Assembly (NCBI GenBank): GCA_016278615.1
Contig: JADQBM010000039.1
Location: 1 to 45,417, forward strand
Length of the DNA: 45,417 nt
Reading direction: 5' to 3'
From: Clostridia bacterium
GTDB taxonomy: Bacteria; Bacillota; Clostridia; Peptostreptococcales; JAAYPU01
In this document: positions 1 through 7,219 of the stretch, piece by piece
Layout of the letters: each line of letters starts with the position of its first letter
How positions within the stretch are numbered: position 1 is the stretch's first letter
Made by a program: the position numbers and the translations under genes
The notes under the pieces: generated by a model
Seen by the model: the letters and a program-made list of their open reading frames with translations, nothing else
What the model was told of the DNA's origin: nothing
Databases searched by the model: none

Positions 1-53
1 ACCCGCGACTTTCGCCTTGGCAAGGCGAAGCTCTACCCCTGAGCCACTTCCGC
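1..53 (-). tRNA. tRNA-Gly(GCC), 3' part outside window
   Basis: Read on the minus strand, the sequence begins GCGGAAGTGGCTCAG and has a 5-bp anticodon stem TCGCC/GGCGA around the loop TTGCCAA, so the anticodon is GCC (Gly). The T arm is cut by the window edge and the acceptor 3' strand lies outside. It is the last visible gene of the seven-tRNA operon. Confidence 0.93.
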
Positions 54-226
54 ATGTTAAACTTGGTTAATTAATAATTAATAATGAAGAATGAATAATG
101 ATGGTTAATTTTGTTACACAAAATTCTCTTTTATATAATTTCTATATTTTGCTATTGCAAAATATATTTCCTTCATTGTTCATTGTTCCTTATTCATTGT
201 TCATTGTTCATTGTTCATTGTATTTA
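54..226. repeat. tRNA spacer filled by a palindromic satellite element (Tyr-Gly)
   Basis: The left arm is made of AATGAAYA-type units and the right arm of CATTGTT units, which are their reverse complement with a 7-base period. Inside are two short perfect hairpins, TTTTGT-TAC-ACAAAA-like near 111-126 and TTTTGC-TATT-GCAAAA near 148-165. The spacer is 173 bases long, far more than the few bases to few tens usual between tRNA genes. No protein is encoded; an open frame here is low-complexity. Confidence 0.7.
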
Positions 227-311
227 TGGTGGAGGGAGGTGGATTCGAACCACCGAAAGCTCAGCTAACGGATTTACAGTCCGCCCCCTTTGGCCACTCG
301 GGAACCCCTCC
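227..311 (-). tRNA. tRNA-Tyr(GTA)
   Basis: The minus-strand sequence runs from GGAGGGG to an encoded CCA end. The anticodon loop contains CTGTAAA, anticodon GTA. A long variable arm gives the 85-base class II length expected for bacterial tRNA-Tyr. The T arm GGTTCGAATCC is intact. Confidence 0.96.
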
Positions 312-570
312 AGGTTTGTTGCTTGGGAATGAATAATTAATAATGTAAAATGAATAATGATGGTTAATTATCGGCTTCGTTAACTAAATCAGAGATTTAG
401 ACTTCGCGATTCCTGACCTACGACACAATCAAAGATTGCTGTTAGGTCATTGTGTTTCACAAATTCTCTTTTAATTTTCAATACTCTTGATTTTGCCCTA
501 GCAAAATCTTTCCTTCATTGTTCATTGTTCCTTATTCATTGTTCCTTATTCATTGTTCATTTATTTCTCA
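312..570. repeat. tRNA spacer with two repeat families (Thr-Tyr)
   Basis: This 259-base spacer holds AATGAATA/CATTGTT arms and a TTTTGC-CCTA-GCAAAA hairpin near 493-508. At roughly 370-455 it also holds an inverted, divergent copy of the 84-base structured repeat found at 16649 and 27114: on the minus strand it reads CCTAACAGCAATCTTTGATT then GTGTCGTAGGTC. Two small hairpins are visible, AAATC-AG-AGATTT-like and CAATC-AAA-GATTG. Confidence 0.6.
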
Positions 571-645
571 TGGAGCTGGTGAGAGGAATCGAACCCCCAA
601 CCTGCTGATTACAAGTCAGCTGCTCTACCGTTGAGCCACACCAGC
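571..645 (-). tRNA. tRNA-Thr(TGT)
   Basis: The minus-strand sequence begins GCTGGTGTGGCTCAAC and ends with an encoded CCA. The anticodon stem CTGAC/ATCAG-type encloses loop CTTGTAA, anticodon TGT. It is 75 bases long with a standard T arm. Confidence 0.96.
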
Positions 646-976
646 ATGGTTAATTAATAATGAAGAATGAATAATGAATAATTATGGTTAATTTTGTTTC
701 ACAAAATTCTCTTTTAGTTTTCAATACTATTGATTTTGCCTTAGCAAAATCTTTCCTTCATTGTTCATTGTTCATTGTTCATTGTATAAATGGTGACCTG
801 GGTCACCGACTAAGTGATTCACTCTAGCAAAATCTCTAAGTGCTAAGTGTAAGTAACTCCTTCGGAGTTAGTGTAAGTTAAGTCATAAAACAACATCTCA
901 ACTTACTATTTAGTACTAAACTCATCCTTAAACTTATACTTTAACTTACTTTTCATCCATTTTCAATGGATAATAA
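646..976. repeat. tRNA spacer with mixed satellites (Asp-Thr), 331 bases
   Basis: The stretch contains AATGAATA/CATTGTT arms around TTTTGT and TTTTGC hairpins at about 690-760. A second block of hexamer AAGTNT units follows at about 840-950, containing an ACTCCTTCGGAGT hairpin at 857-869. No gene is present. Both blocks match families found elsewhere in the window. Confidence 0.65.
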
Positions 977-1053
977 TGGCGACCTGGATGGGTCTCGAAC
1001 CCACGACCTCCAGCGTGACAGGCTGGCATTCTAACCATCTGAACTACCAGGCC
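977..1053 (-). tRNA. tRNA-Asp(GTC)
   Basis: The minus-strand sequence begins GGCCTGGTAGTTCAG and ends GTCGCCA with CCA encoded. The anticodon stem CCAGC/GCTGG encloses loop CTGTCAC, anticodon GTC. The seven acceptor pairs form with one G.T pair. It is 77 bases long. Confidence 0.96.
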
Positions 1054-1164
1054 GCATATTTCAATTGACAGTTGACAATTAAAAATTGAAAATTATTTTT
1101 GAAGTAGAATTTGTCTGCGACAAATTCTCTCCTAATTGTCAATTATCCATTATCAATTGATAAG
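1054..1164. repeat. tRNA spacer, TTGACAA-type arms (Val-Asp)
   Basis: The layout matches the other spacers but the arm satellite differs. TTGACAG/TTGACAATT units on the left are complemented by AATTGTCAATTAT units on the right. They enclose a perfect hairpin GAATTTGTC-TGC-GACAAATTC near 1108-1128, followed by CTCTCC. Confidence 0.6.
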
Positions 1165-1240
1165 TGGTGGGCGTAATAGGGCTCGAACCTATGACCCCCT
1201 GCTTGTAAGGCAGGTGCTCTCCCAGCTGAGCTATACGCCC
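1165..1240 (-). tRNA. tRNA-Val(TAC)
   Basis: The minus-strand sequence begins GGGCGTATAGCTCAG with CCA encoded. The anticodon loop CTTACAA between CCTGC and GCAGG gives anticodon TAC. It is 76 bases long. Confidence 0.96.
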
Positions 1241-1385
1241 CCGTTGTTTAATTAATAATTAATAGTGAAGAATTAATAATGATGGTTAATTTTGTTCCAC
1301 AAAATTTTCATTTATTCTATTTTCATTTTGCTTTGCAAAATTTCCTTAATTATTCATTTTTCATTCTTCATTCTTAATTTGAAAC
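1241..1385. repeat. tRNA spacer palindromic satellite element (Glu-Val)
   Basis: AATTAATAGTGAAGAATTAATAATG-like units form the left arm and TTATTCATTTTTCATTCTTCATTC-like units the right. They enclose TTTTGTTCCACAAAA and TTTTGCTTTGCAAAA hairpins. The design is that of the spacer at 54-226. Confidence 0.6.
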
Positions 1386-1460
1386 TGGTGACCCTATCGG
1401 GAATCGAACCCGAGTTACCGCCGTGAAAGGGCGGTGTCTTAACCGCTTGACCATAGGGCC
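1386..1460 (-). tRNA. tRNA-Glu(TTC)
   Basis: The minus-strand sequence begins GGCCCTATGGTCAAG and ends with an encoded CCA. The anticodon stem CCGCC/GGCGG encloses CTTTCAC, anticodon TTC. It is 75 bases long. Only six bases separate it from tRNA-Asn, the one normally short spacer of the cluster. Confidence 0.96.
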
Positions 1461-1466
1461 CTGAAA

Positions 1467-1541
1467 TGGCTCCAGAGGTGGGACTTGAACCCACAGCCTA
1501 CCGGTTAACAGCCGGGTGCTCCACCATTGAGCTACTCTGGA
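1467..1541 (-). tRNA. tRNA-Asn(GTT)
   Basis: The minus-strand sequence begins TCCAGAGTAGCTCAATG and ends with an encoded CCA. The anticodon loop CTGTTAA gives anticodon GTT. It is 75 bases long and is the first gene of the tRNA operon, directly after the promoter at 1577-1605. Confidence 0.96.
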
Positions 1542-1576
1542 ATATCTTATCTCCCTTTTTGGTGAGCACGAATATT

Positions 1577-1605
1577 ATAGTAACATAATATATTACCCTT
1601 GTCAA
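1577..1605 (-). promoter_or_regulatory. promoter of the tRNA operon
   Basis: On the minus strand there is TTGACA (1600-1605), a 17-base spacer and TACTAT (1577-1582), a strong sigma-A type promoter overlapping a second TATAAT. It lies about 35 bases upstream of tRNA-Asn. Confidence 0.8.
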
Positions 1606-1633
1606 CGCAATTTTCGTTTTTTTTAGTCAAGAT

Positions 1634-1972
1634 CTATTTTCTCTTCTTCTGTGTCTTTTCAAGGGCTTCGCGCTCTTTTCGGAATTTTTTAACATTAAAT
1701 AGTGCCCATACAAAATATGCCAATATCAATACGATAATGTAATTCATATAAGAGGTTGATTCTTCTGCATTTTGCAAAGAATTCAAAAAAGAATTTACAT
1801 GCATAACCGCAAAAATTAATATCGAAACAGAAAATGATACGTCTACAACATTCTTAAATCTTCTTTTCTGTACATTTCCTTTATTCTCTCTGGCGTATTT
1901 AAACTTAAGACCTAAATATAAAACACAAATCATAGAAACAAAAAAAGCAAATGTGCTTGATAGTATTGTCAT
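1634..1972 (-). CDS. small membrane protein, unknown function
   Basis: This is a 112-residue protein with three hydrophobic segments, at the N-terminus (about 3-20), mid-protein (about 45-60) and about 80-97. The C-terminal tail is very basic (ending KTQKKRK), which should lie in the cytoplasm. The start was chosen at the ATG after AGGGGGAAGAGA; an in-frame ATG 18 bases upstream (1990) has no ribosome site and would place the Shine-Dalgarno inside the gene. No family is recognised. It sits just upstream of the tRNA promoter on the same strand, with no terminator seen between. Confidence 0.72.
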   Translation of the reverse strand: MTILSSTFAFFVSMICVLYLGLKFKYARENKGNVQKRRFKNVVDVSFSVSILIFAVMHVNSFLNSLQNAEESTSYMNYIIVLILAYFVWALFNVKKFRKEREALEKTQKKRK

Positions 1973-2146
1973 TCTCTTCCCCCTATTCATTAGTACAACA
2001 ATTATATATTAAAAATATAATGTATGCAATTATTAATGTGTGTTACTATGAGATTCTTTATTCAAAGAAATCTTAAAAACCTTAAGGATAAACTATGGAT
2101 ATTTGTTAAATAATAAAGACTAGAATTCTTTAGAAGGGATAATATT

Positions 2147-2491
2147 ATGATAAAAAAAATGATTACCGGCATCGTTTCAGGATTTCTTAATGGTTTTTTT
2201 GGTTCTGGCGGGGGCACAATTGTTGTGCCGGCTTTGGAATTCATTCACAAAATAGAAGAACACAAGGCACATGCAACAGCAATTCTAATTATTTTTCCTT
2301 TATCGATTATTAGCACCTTAATCTACCTTAAGAATGGATATATTGAAATAACCCCTGTTTTAAAAGTTGCAGGGGGTAGTATCATAGGTAGCCTTATTGG
2401 AGCTAAACTCCTGAATAAAATATCTTCAAAAAATTTAAGGAAATTCTTTGGTGCTATTCTTATTATTGCTGCAGTAAGGATGGTGTTTTAA
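2147..2491 (+). CDS. TSUP (TauE/SafE) family permease, N-terminal half-protein
   Basis: This 114-residue membrane protein matches one repeat of the sulfite exporter TauE/SafE (TSUP) family. An N-terminal helix carries the signature GFLNGFFGSGGGTIVVPAL, followed by hydrophobic stretches and a GGSIIGSLIGAKL motif. Typical TSUP proteins are about 250 residues with two such repeats; here each repeat is its own gene, and the stop of this one overlaps the ATG of the next (TAATG). The two halves probably assemble as a heterodimer in the inner membrane. The family exports or imports sulfur compounds and organic anions; the substrate here is unknown. A ribosome site GAAGGGAT precedes the ATG. Confidence 0.85.
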   Translation: MIKKMITGIVSGFLNGFFGSGGGTIVVPALEFIHKIEEHKAHATAILIIFPLSIISTLIYLKNGYIEITPVLKVAGGSIIGSLIGAKLLNKISSKNLRKFFGAILIIAAVRMVF

Positions 2492-2850
2492 TGCTTTATT
2501 TTATAATTGGCTTATCTGCTGGTGTTATTAGTGGTATGGGAATAGGAGGAGGCACCATATTAATCCCTGCATTGGTGCTTTTCTCTCCACTTACACAACA
2601 GCAAGCTCAAGGAATCAACCTTGTGGTTTTTCTGCCTGCCGCGATTTCTGCGTTAATTATCCACCACAAAAACAAAAACTTAAAATACAAAATGACTTTA
2701 CCTATCGTTTTAACTGGCATTGTTGGGGCTGTTGGGGGGTCTATCTTGGCTGTATATGTTTCCCCTGGTTTTCTAAAAAAACTATTTGGAATCTTTCTTT
2801 TTATTGTTGGTCTTGTTGAATTGTTTTCAAAAGGTAAATCGAATCATTAA
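2491..2850 (+). CDS. TSUP (TauE/SafE) family permease, C-terminal half-protein
   Basis: This 119-residue partner of the preceding gene has the same motif arrangement: GLSAGVISGMGIGGGTILIPAL near the N-terminus, then a GIVGAVGGSILAVYVSP stretch, with about four hydrophobic helices. The ATG overlaps the upstream stop by one base, implying coupled translation and a stoichiometric pair. Both frames are clean with independent ribosome sites (AAGGATGG before this one), so this is a two-gene arrangement rather than a frameshifted pseudogene. The gene converges with the CoA-binding protein gene, with a single base between the stop codons. Confidence 0.85.
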   Translation: MLYFIIGLSAGVISGMGIGGGTILIPALVLFSPLTQQQAQGINLVVFLPAAISALIIHHKNKNLKYKMTLPIVLTGIVGAVGGSILAVYVSPGFLKKLFGIFLFIVGLVELFSKGKSNH

Positions 2851-2851
2851 A

Positions 2852-3256
2852 TTACAATTCGTCCATTACATCAACTGCCATCATAACACAAGCGCCTTCA
2901 TGAACAACATTAAAACCTTTCTCTTCCGCAAATTTAGCTATCTCCTCATCATAAGAACCTGGTTGAAGCCAAAGATATTTTATTTCTTGTGGATCAAGCT
3001 TTTCAATGGTCTTTCGGGTCACATTGGGCGGAACAACAAAATCTACGCAGTCTGGCACAACAGGTAGACTCTCGATATCCTTATAGCATTTAAGCCCTTC
3101 AATCTCCTCGCAATTAGGATTTATGCAATAGACCTCATACTCGTGGGCCAGTAACCTTTTAACAATTTTATAGCCAATTTTGTCGACATTTGGAGTAGCT
3201 CCTATTACCGCCCATGTTTTTTTAGAAAGCATTTCTTTCATTAATTTCTCATTCAT
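2852..3256 (-). CDS. CoA-binding domain protein (YccU-like)
   Basis: This 134-residue single-domain Rossmann protein of the CoA-binding (YccU) family has a KTWAVIGATPNVDKIGYK nucleotide-binding start, VYCINPNCEEIEG after strand two and a WLQPGSYDEE motif, which with the CVMM segment is conserved in the family. The fold resembles the CoA-binding domain of succinyl-CoA synthetase, but the cellular role is not established. The start is the ATG eight bases after GGAGG; an upstream in-frame TTG overlaps that ribosome site and was rejected. Confidence 0.85.
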   Translation of the reverse strand: MNEKLMKEMLSKKTWAVIGATPNVDKIGYKIVKRLLAHEYEVYCINPNCEEIEGLKCYKDIESLPVVPDCVDFVVPPNVTRKTIEKLDPQEIKYLWLQPGSYDEEIAKFAEEKGFNVVHEGACVMMAVDVMDEL

Positions 3257-3271
3257 AATATTTTCCTCCAA

Positions 3272-3375
3272 TTTCGTTATTTATAAATGAACAATGAATA
3301 ATTAATTATAATTTTATTTCGCAAAATTATCATTTCTATTCAAATATTACTTACCCATTTATTTTTGATCTATTC
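3272..3375. repeat. remnant of an AATGAACA-type palindromic element
   Basis: AATGAACAATGAATAATT units at about 3287-3303 are followed by a TTTTATTTCGCAAAAT half-hairpin. This looks like a partial or decayed copy of the elements in the tRNA spacers. Confidence 0.4.
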
Positions 3376-3410
3376 AAAAAAAATTAGAAATTTGGTTTAC
3401 CCAAATTTCT
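3376..3410 (-). terminator. terminator after yigZ
   Basis: A perfect 10-bp stem AGAAATTTGG/CCAAATTTCT (3386-3410) with loop TTTAC is followed on the minus strand by AATTTTTTT. It lies 23 bases after the yigZ stop. Confidence 0.7.
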
Positions 3411-3432
3411 TCCATAATGCTTAATTTAAAGA

Positions 3433-4068
3433 TCACCCTTCCTTCAAGCTTAAATATTCACAATCCAAGCATTCAATCTGGCACTGCCCGTTGGTTAAAT
3501 TGATTAGCATTTCCTCAAGCCTCTCAACCTTTTCACAAAGGGAATATATATATAACATAACAGCTTCTGAAAACTGAATATCTTTTATAATAAATCCTTC
3601 GTTCAACAATTCACTTTGCACCTTGCCTAAAAACGTATAACCTATTTTAACACTTATTAATTGATGTTCTACTTTCGTTACGATTCCTGCTTTTTCCAAA
3701 GCAAGTTTTGCTGAGTTTGTATAAGCACGAACCAGCCCCCCGGTGCCAAGTTTGATGCCTCCATAGTACCTTGTAATTACCATGGCAACATTAGTAATAC
3801 CTTCTTTCTTCAACATTTCTAAAATGGGAACACCTGCCGTCCCGCTGGGCTCTCCATCATCACTGTATCTTTGAAGTTCATAGTTTTGTCCCACAAGATA
3901 AATTGGAACATTATGAGTGGCCTCTTTATGTTTACTTTTTATATGGGCAATAAAAGACTCTGCTTCTGCCTCATTCTCAACGGGCTCAACATAGCCAAAA
4001 AATTTTGATTTTTCTATTACGACTTCACTTTCTCCATACCGCTCTACTGTTTTATATCCTTTACCCAT
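3433..4068 (-). CDS. yigZ: YigZ/IMPACT family protein
   Basis: This 211-residue protein of the UPF0029/IMPACT family has the full signature RYSDDGEPSGTAGVPIL (about 67-83) followed by VITRYYGGIKLGTGGLVRAY (about 97-116). The C-terminal part is the ferredoxin-like extension (DUF1949 type) usual in bacterial YigZ. The family is linked to translation regulation through the eukaryotic IMPACT protein, but the bacterial activity is not settled. GGAGG lies seven bases before the ATG. The gene is 62 bases downstream of hflX on the same strand with no clear terminator between, so the two are probably co-transcribed; a terminator follows yigZ. Confidence 0.93.
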   Translation of the reverse strand: MGKGYKTVERYGESEVVIEKSKFFGYVEPVENEAEAESFIAHIKSKHKEATHNVPIYLVGQNYELQRYSDDGEPSGTAGVPILEMLKKEGITNVAMVITRYYGGIKLGTGGLVRAYTNSAKLALEKAGIVTKVEHQLISVKIGYTFLGKVQSELLNEGFIIKDIQFSEAVMLYIYSLCEKVERLEEMLINLTNGQCQIECLDCEYLSLKEG

Positions 4069-4130
4069 GACGCATCCTCCAAAAATTAGGGACTTTGGAA
4101 TTCTTAATTAAGATTTTTGAGCAATAAAAG

Positions 4131-5396
4131 TCAGTCGCAAACAAATTCTTTATATCGATTGAAATCCGCCTTCAGTAATTTCGTTTCAATATAGACCCCT
4201 TCTTCTTTATAATCCATCTTTTGAATTTTTGTATGATTACACAAATAGGATGAAATATCCCCTCGTTCGAAAGGTATCAAAAGAGTCGCTTGTACCATAC
4301 CAGAAAATATTATCTCTCTAATTTTCTGGATCAGTTGATCCATACCCTTTCCATTTTTTGCAGAAACATATAATATATCTTCTCCCCATGGTATGATTCC
4401 TTCATCATATGCAATTTTATCCATTTTATTAAAGATCGTAATCTTTTTTCTCTCTTCAGCCTTTATTTCCTTTAAGACTTTTTCTGTCACATCCATCTGA
4501 AAAGCAAAATTCTCATAGGAAGCGTCTACCACATGAATCAATAAATCGGCAAATATTACTTCCTCCAATGTTCCTTTAAAAGCCTCGATTAGTTTATGGG
4601 GCAACTTGCTTACAAACCCTACTGTATCAATTAGTATAAACTCTTCTTTGGTTTCAAGTTTTATTTTTCTTTGAGATGTATCCAATGTTGCAAAGAGCAT
4701 GTCCTCTGCATAAACACTTTTTTCTTCTTTGTTCGCCTTCTGTAGCAGGACATTCATAACCGTGGATTTTCCAGCATTGGTATATCCCACAAGTGCAACC
4801 ACAGGAATCTCCGATTTTTTTCTTTGCCCCCTTTGAGTGCTCCTAATCCTTTTAACGTCTTCAAGTTCTTTCTTAACATCGTCCATTCTACTTAAAACAT
4901 GGCGCCTATCTGTTTCTAATTTTTTTTCACCGGGACCTCTCGTCCCAATTCCTCCGCCTAAACGGGAAAGAGATTTTCCCAATCCTTTCAGCCTTGGCAG
5001 ACGATACTGGAGTTGAGCCAATTCAACTTGAAGTTTACCTTCTTTAGATACGGCTCTTTTGGAAAAGATATCCAAAATTAAGATAGTCCTATCTATTACT
5101 TTGAGTTCCAGTTTTTCTTCAATATTTCTAAGCTGTACGCCGGACAATTCATCATTAAATATGACCATATTTGACTCTAGATTTTCACACGCGCTCTTTA
5201 ATTCCTCCAATTTTCCTTTACCAATAAAAAAAGCCGCGTCTATTCTTTCTCTCTTTTGAACAAGCTCTCCTACGACCTCACAATCTGCCGCTTGAGCAAG
5301 CTGTGACAATTCATCCATGGAATATGTAATATCCTCGTTTCTCTCTACACCTACCAAAATGGCACGTTGTGTTATTTCTTCAAAACTGTTTTCCAT
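4131..5396 (-). CDS. hflX: GTPase HflX
   Basis: This 421-residue ribosome-associated GTPase binds 50S/70S particles and helps rescue or recycle stalled ribosomes under stress. The N-terminal HflX domain is followed by the glycine-rich GGGIGTRGPGE loop (147-157) and a coiled helical linker. The G domain then has G1 GYTNAGKST (204-212), G3 DTVGF (257-261) and G4 NKMD near 324. Length matches the family. AGGTG precedes the ATG. Confidence 0.96.
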   Translation of the reverse strand: MENSFEEITQRAILVGVERNEDITYSMDELSQLAQAADCEVVGELVQKRERIDAAFFIGKGKLEELKSACENLESNMVIFNDELSGVQLRNIEEKLELKVIDRTILILDIFSKRAVSKEGKLQVELAQLQYRLPRLKGLGKSLSRLGGGIGTRGPGEKKLETDRRHVLSRMDDVKKELEDVKRIRSTQRGQRKKSEIPVVALVGYTNAGKSTVMNVLLQKANKEEKSVYAEDMLFATLDTSQRKIKLETKEEFILIDTVGFVSKLPHKLIEAFKGTLEEVIFADLLIHVVDASYENFAFQMDVTEKVLKEIKAEERKKITIFNKMDKIAYDEGIIPWGEDILYVSAKNGKGMDQLIQKIREIIFSGMVQATLLIPFERGDISSYLCNHTKIQKMDYKEEGVYIETKLLKADFNRYKEFVCD

Positions 5397-5513
5397 TTTT
5401 TCACCTGCTTTTATTTATTGTTAATTTCATAGATTTTCAAGTTTCTATTCATTATAATTTGTTTGTCCACTTATAATCATACCATAAAGTCTTAAGTATG
5501 AAGTTCGAGGTTT

Positions 5514-5552
5514 AATGGCGGAGATTGCAAGCCGCACTCGAGCAATGACAAA
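5514..5552. repeat. fragment of a GTCATTGC...GCAATCTC dispersed repeat
   Basis: On the minus strand this reads GTCATTGCTCGAGTGCGGC and continues TTGCAATCTCCGCCAT. It resembles the palindromic GTCATTGCGAG...GCAATCTC repeat scattered in many bacterial genomes. It lies between yunB and hflX and seems to be a degenerate single copy. Confidence 0.4.
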
Positions 5553-5571
5553 GTTATCTGGCCAATAACCC

Positions 5572-6243
5572 CTAAGGGCCAATAACGTTAGGTACCTCAT
5601 TTTCTGGAATAAAAATATAACTCTGAGGGACTTCACCTAAAATAACAGTTTCTGCTATGGGCACGATGGTTTGTATGTTAATGGTATTGGAGTTAAATGG
5701 CACAATAATTTTAGCATAAGTTTCAACCTCTAGGAATATTTTATGCCTTGTCTGATTAATTCCTGAATCTTCAAATTCTGTTTTGAAATTGACTTTTGCC
5801 ATTCCAATGGGAACAATATTTAATCGTATCAGGGGACCATATTGAGATAATATCTGGCTCCCTAAAACACTTCCTATTGGAATCTTTACCTGAGAAGAGG
5901 TTACATCTTGAATTTTGTTTTGAATAAGGAGTGACATATCCGCAGCTAAAGTATTCATTAAAACAGTATTTGCCTGAAGGGACATAACCCTTCCCTCACT
6001 ATCTGTTGTAATTTCAACAAGATCATTATAATTTATATTTTCAACAAATTCAGAATGAACAGATTCATTTACAGCCTGTGTGGTTATTTCTTTTACTTTC
6101 ATTTCAGCAATACTAAATACAGCGGGTTTTATTTTGTTGTCTAAAAAAATAAAACCATATATACTTAATAAAAAAATTAATACAATTAGAAGAAAAAATT
6201 TGAGAGCAGATTTATTTCTTTGAATTTTGCTTTTTCTCTTCAA
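5572..6243 (-). CDS. yunB: sporulation protein YunB
   Basis: This protein of about 223 residues has one N-terminal transmembrane helix (FFLLIVLIFLLSIYGFIF, preceded by a run of Lys/Arg). The long extracytoplasmic domain carries the YunB hallmarks NYNDLVEITTDSEGRV, the N-T-L-A/M-N motif after it, and IPIGSVLGSQIL. In Bacillus subtilis yunB is expressed in the mother cell under sigma-E and is needed for normal sporulation. The start is uncertain: an ATG at 6258 has no Shine-Dalgarno, while a TTG at 6243 lies six bases after a run of seven G. A direct repeat TTATTGGCC sits at the stop codon. Confidence 0.88.
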   Translation of the reverse strand: MKRKSKIQRNKSALKFFLLIVLIFLLSIYGFIFLDNKIKPAVFSIAEMKVKEITTQAVNESVHSEFVENINYNDLVEITTDSEGRVMSLQANTVLMNTLAADMSLLIQNKIQDVTSSQVKIPIGSVLGSQILSQYGPLIRLNIVPIGMAKVNFKTEFEDSGINQTRHKIFLEVETYAKIIVPFNSNTINIQTIVPIAETVILGEVPQSYIFIPENEVPNVIGP

Positions 6244-6290
6244 AATAATCCCCCCCATAATATATAATATTATGAAGAGAAAAAAATGTG

Positions 6291-6319
6291 AAAAAAAGAG
6301 TAAAATTTAATTTACTCTT
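6291..6319 (-). terminator. terminator after codY
   Basis: A perfect 9-bp stem AAGAGTAAA/TTTACTCTT (6296-6304 with 6311-6319) has a 6-base loop and is followed on the minus strand by TTTTTTT. It probably ends the topA-hslV-hslU-codY transcript. Confidence 0.85.
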
Positions 6320-6356
6320 ATCATATTCAATAAATTGTAAGGAAAATATACTTTTT

Positions 6357-7136
6357 TTATATCTCTAATCGTGCCAACTCTTCCATGAGCTTGTCATTTA
6401 GAATCCTAATATGCGTACCTTTCATGCCTAAAGACCGAGATTCGATGACGCCGGCGCTTTCAAACTTCCTTAAGGCATTGACAATTACAGATCGAGTAAT
6501 CCCAACTCGATCAGCTATTTTGCTTGCAACCAACAAGCCTTCATTGCCTTCTAACTCCGCAAAAATATTCTGAACTGCTTCCAACTCTGAATAAGATAAT
6601 GTCCCTATTGCCATTTGAACCACTGCTTTTTTTCTTGCCTCTTCTTCAAACTCATGGGTCTTTGCTCTCAGTATTTCTATACCTACGATGGTTGCACCAT
6701 ATTCTCCTAGAATAATGTCTTCAACATCAAATTTTCGATCATATCGAGCCGCAATTAAAGTCCCTTGTCTTTGATGATTTCCGTATATAGGGATAATAGT
6801 AAGATATTTGTCCATGGTATTATAATCATACTTAAATACCTTAAGAGACTCTTCACCTGTTAAATTCTCTTTTGTTTCATTTATTTTGAGCAATTCATCA
6901 TTGTATTCTTTGGGAAATTTTTCAATACCCGTTTCCGGATCTATTATAATCGGGCTATCAGCTTTTATTATCAGCTTTAATCCTAAAACTTTTCCTTTTT
7001 TACTAATTATATAAACATTTGAATCAAGAAGACTACTCAGTATACCGCATAAATCACTAAAAGAAATTGATTCATTATCAGTCATTTGCAGTACTGCATT
7101 GAGCCTTCTGGTCTTTTCAAGCAACTCTACCAACAT
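6357..7136 (-). CDS. codY: GTP-sensing global repressor CodY
   Basis: This 259-residue protein has exactly the usual CodY length. The N-terminal GAF-like domain senses branched-chain amino acids ([17 protein letters not shown] start). The C-terminal winged helix-turn-helix ([20 protein letters not shown]) binds AATTTTCWGAAAATT-type boxes and represses nutrient-uptake and biosynthesis genes during growth; GTP increases binding. The start is the ATG with AAGGAGG eight bases upstream; an open frame 20 codons longer lacks support. It follows hslU by 83 bases, the conserved Firmicute order hslV-hslU-codY. Confidence 0.98.
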   Translation of the reverse strand: MLVELLEKTRRLNAVLQMTDNESISFSDLCGILSSLLDSNVYIISKKGKVLGLKLIIKADSPIIIDPETGIEKFPKEYNDELLKINETKENLTGEESLKVFKYDYNTMDKYLTIIPIYGNHQRQGTLIAARYDRKFDVEDIILGEYGATIVGIEILRAKTHEFEEEARKKAVVQMAIGTLSYSELEAVQNIFAELEGNEGLLVASKIADRVGITRSVIVNALRKFESAGVIESRSLGMKGTHIRILNDKLMEELARLEI

Positions 7137-7219
7137 GGTTTTATCCTCCTTAGGTTTTTCATATTCATTATACCCATCTTTTGAGATATGAATCAAGGGG
7201 TTTCATGAAATATATGGAA

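Noticed and set aside
111-332. 73-residue coding frame at the window start
   Set aside because: It runs over a spacer repeat and the tRNA-Tyr gene on the other strand, so it is not a gene.
2147-2850. Frameshifted TSUP pseudogene
   Set aside because: Both halves have complete motifs, ribosome sites and a stop/start overlap typical of coupled genes.
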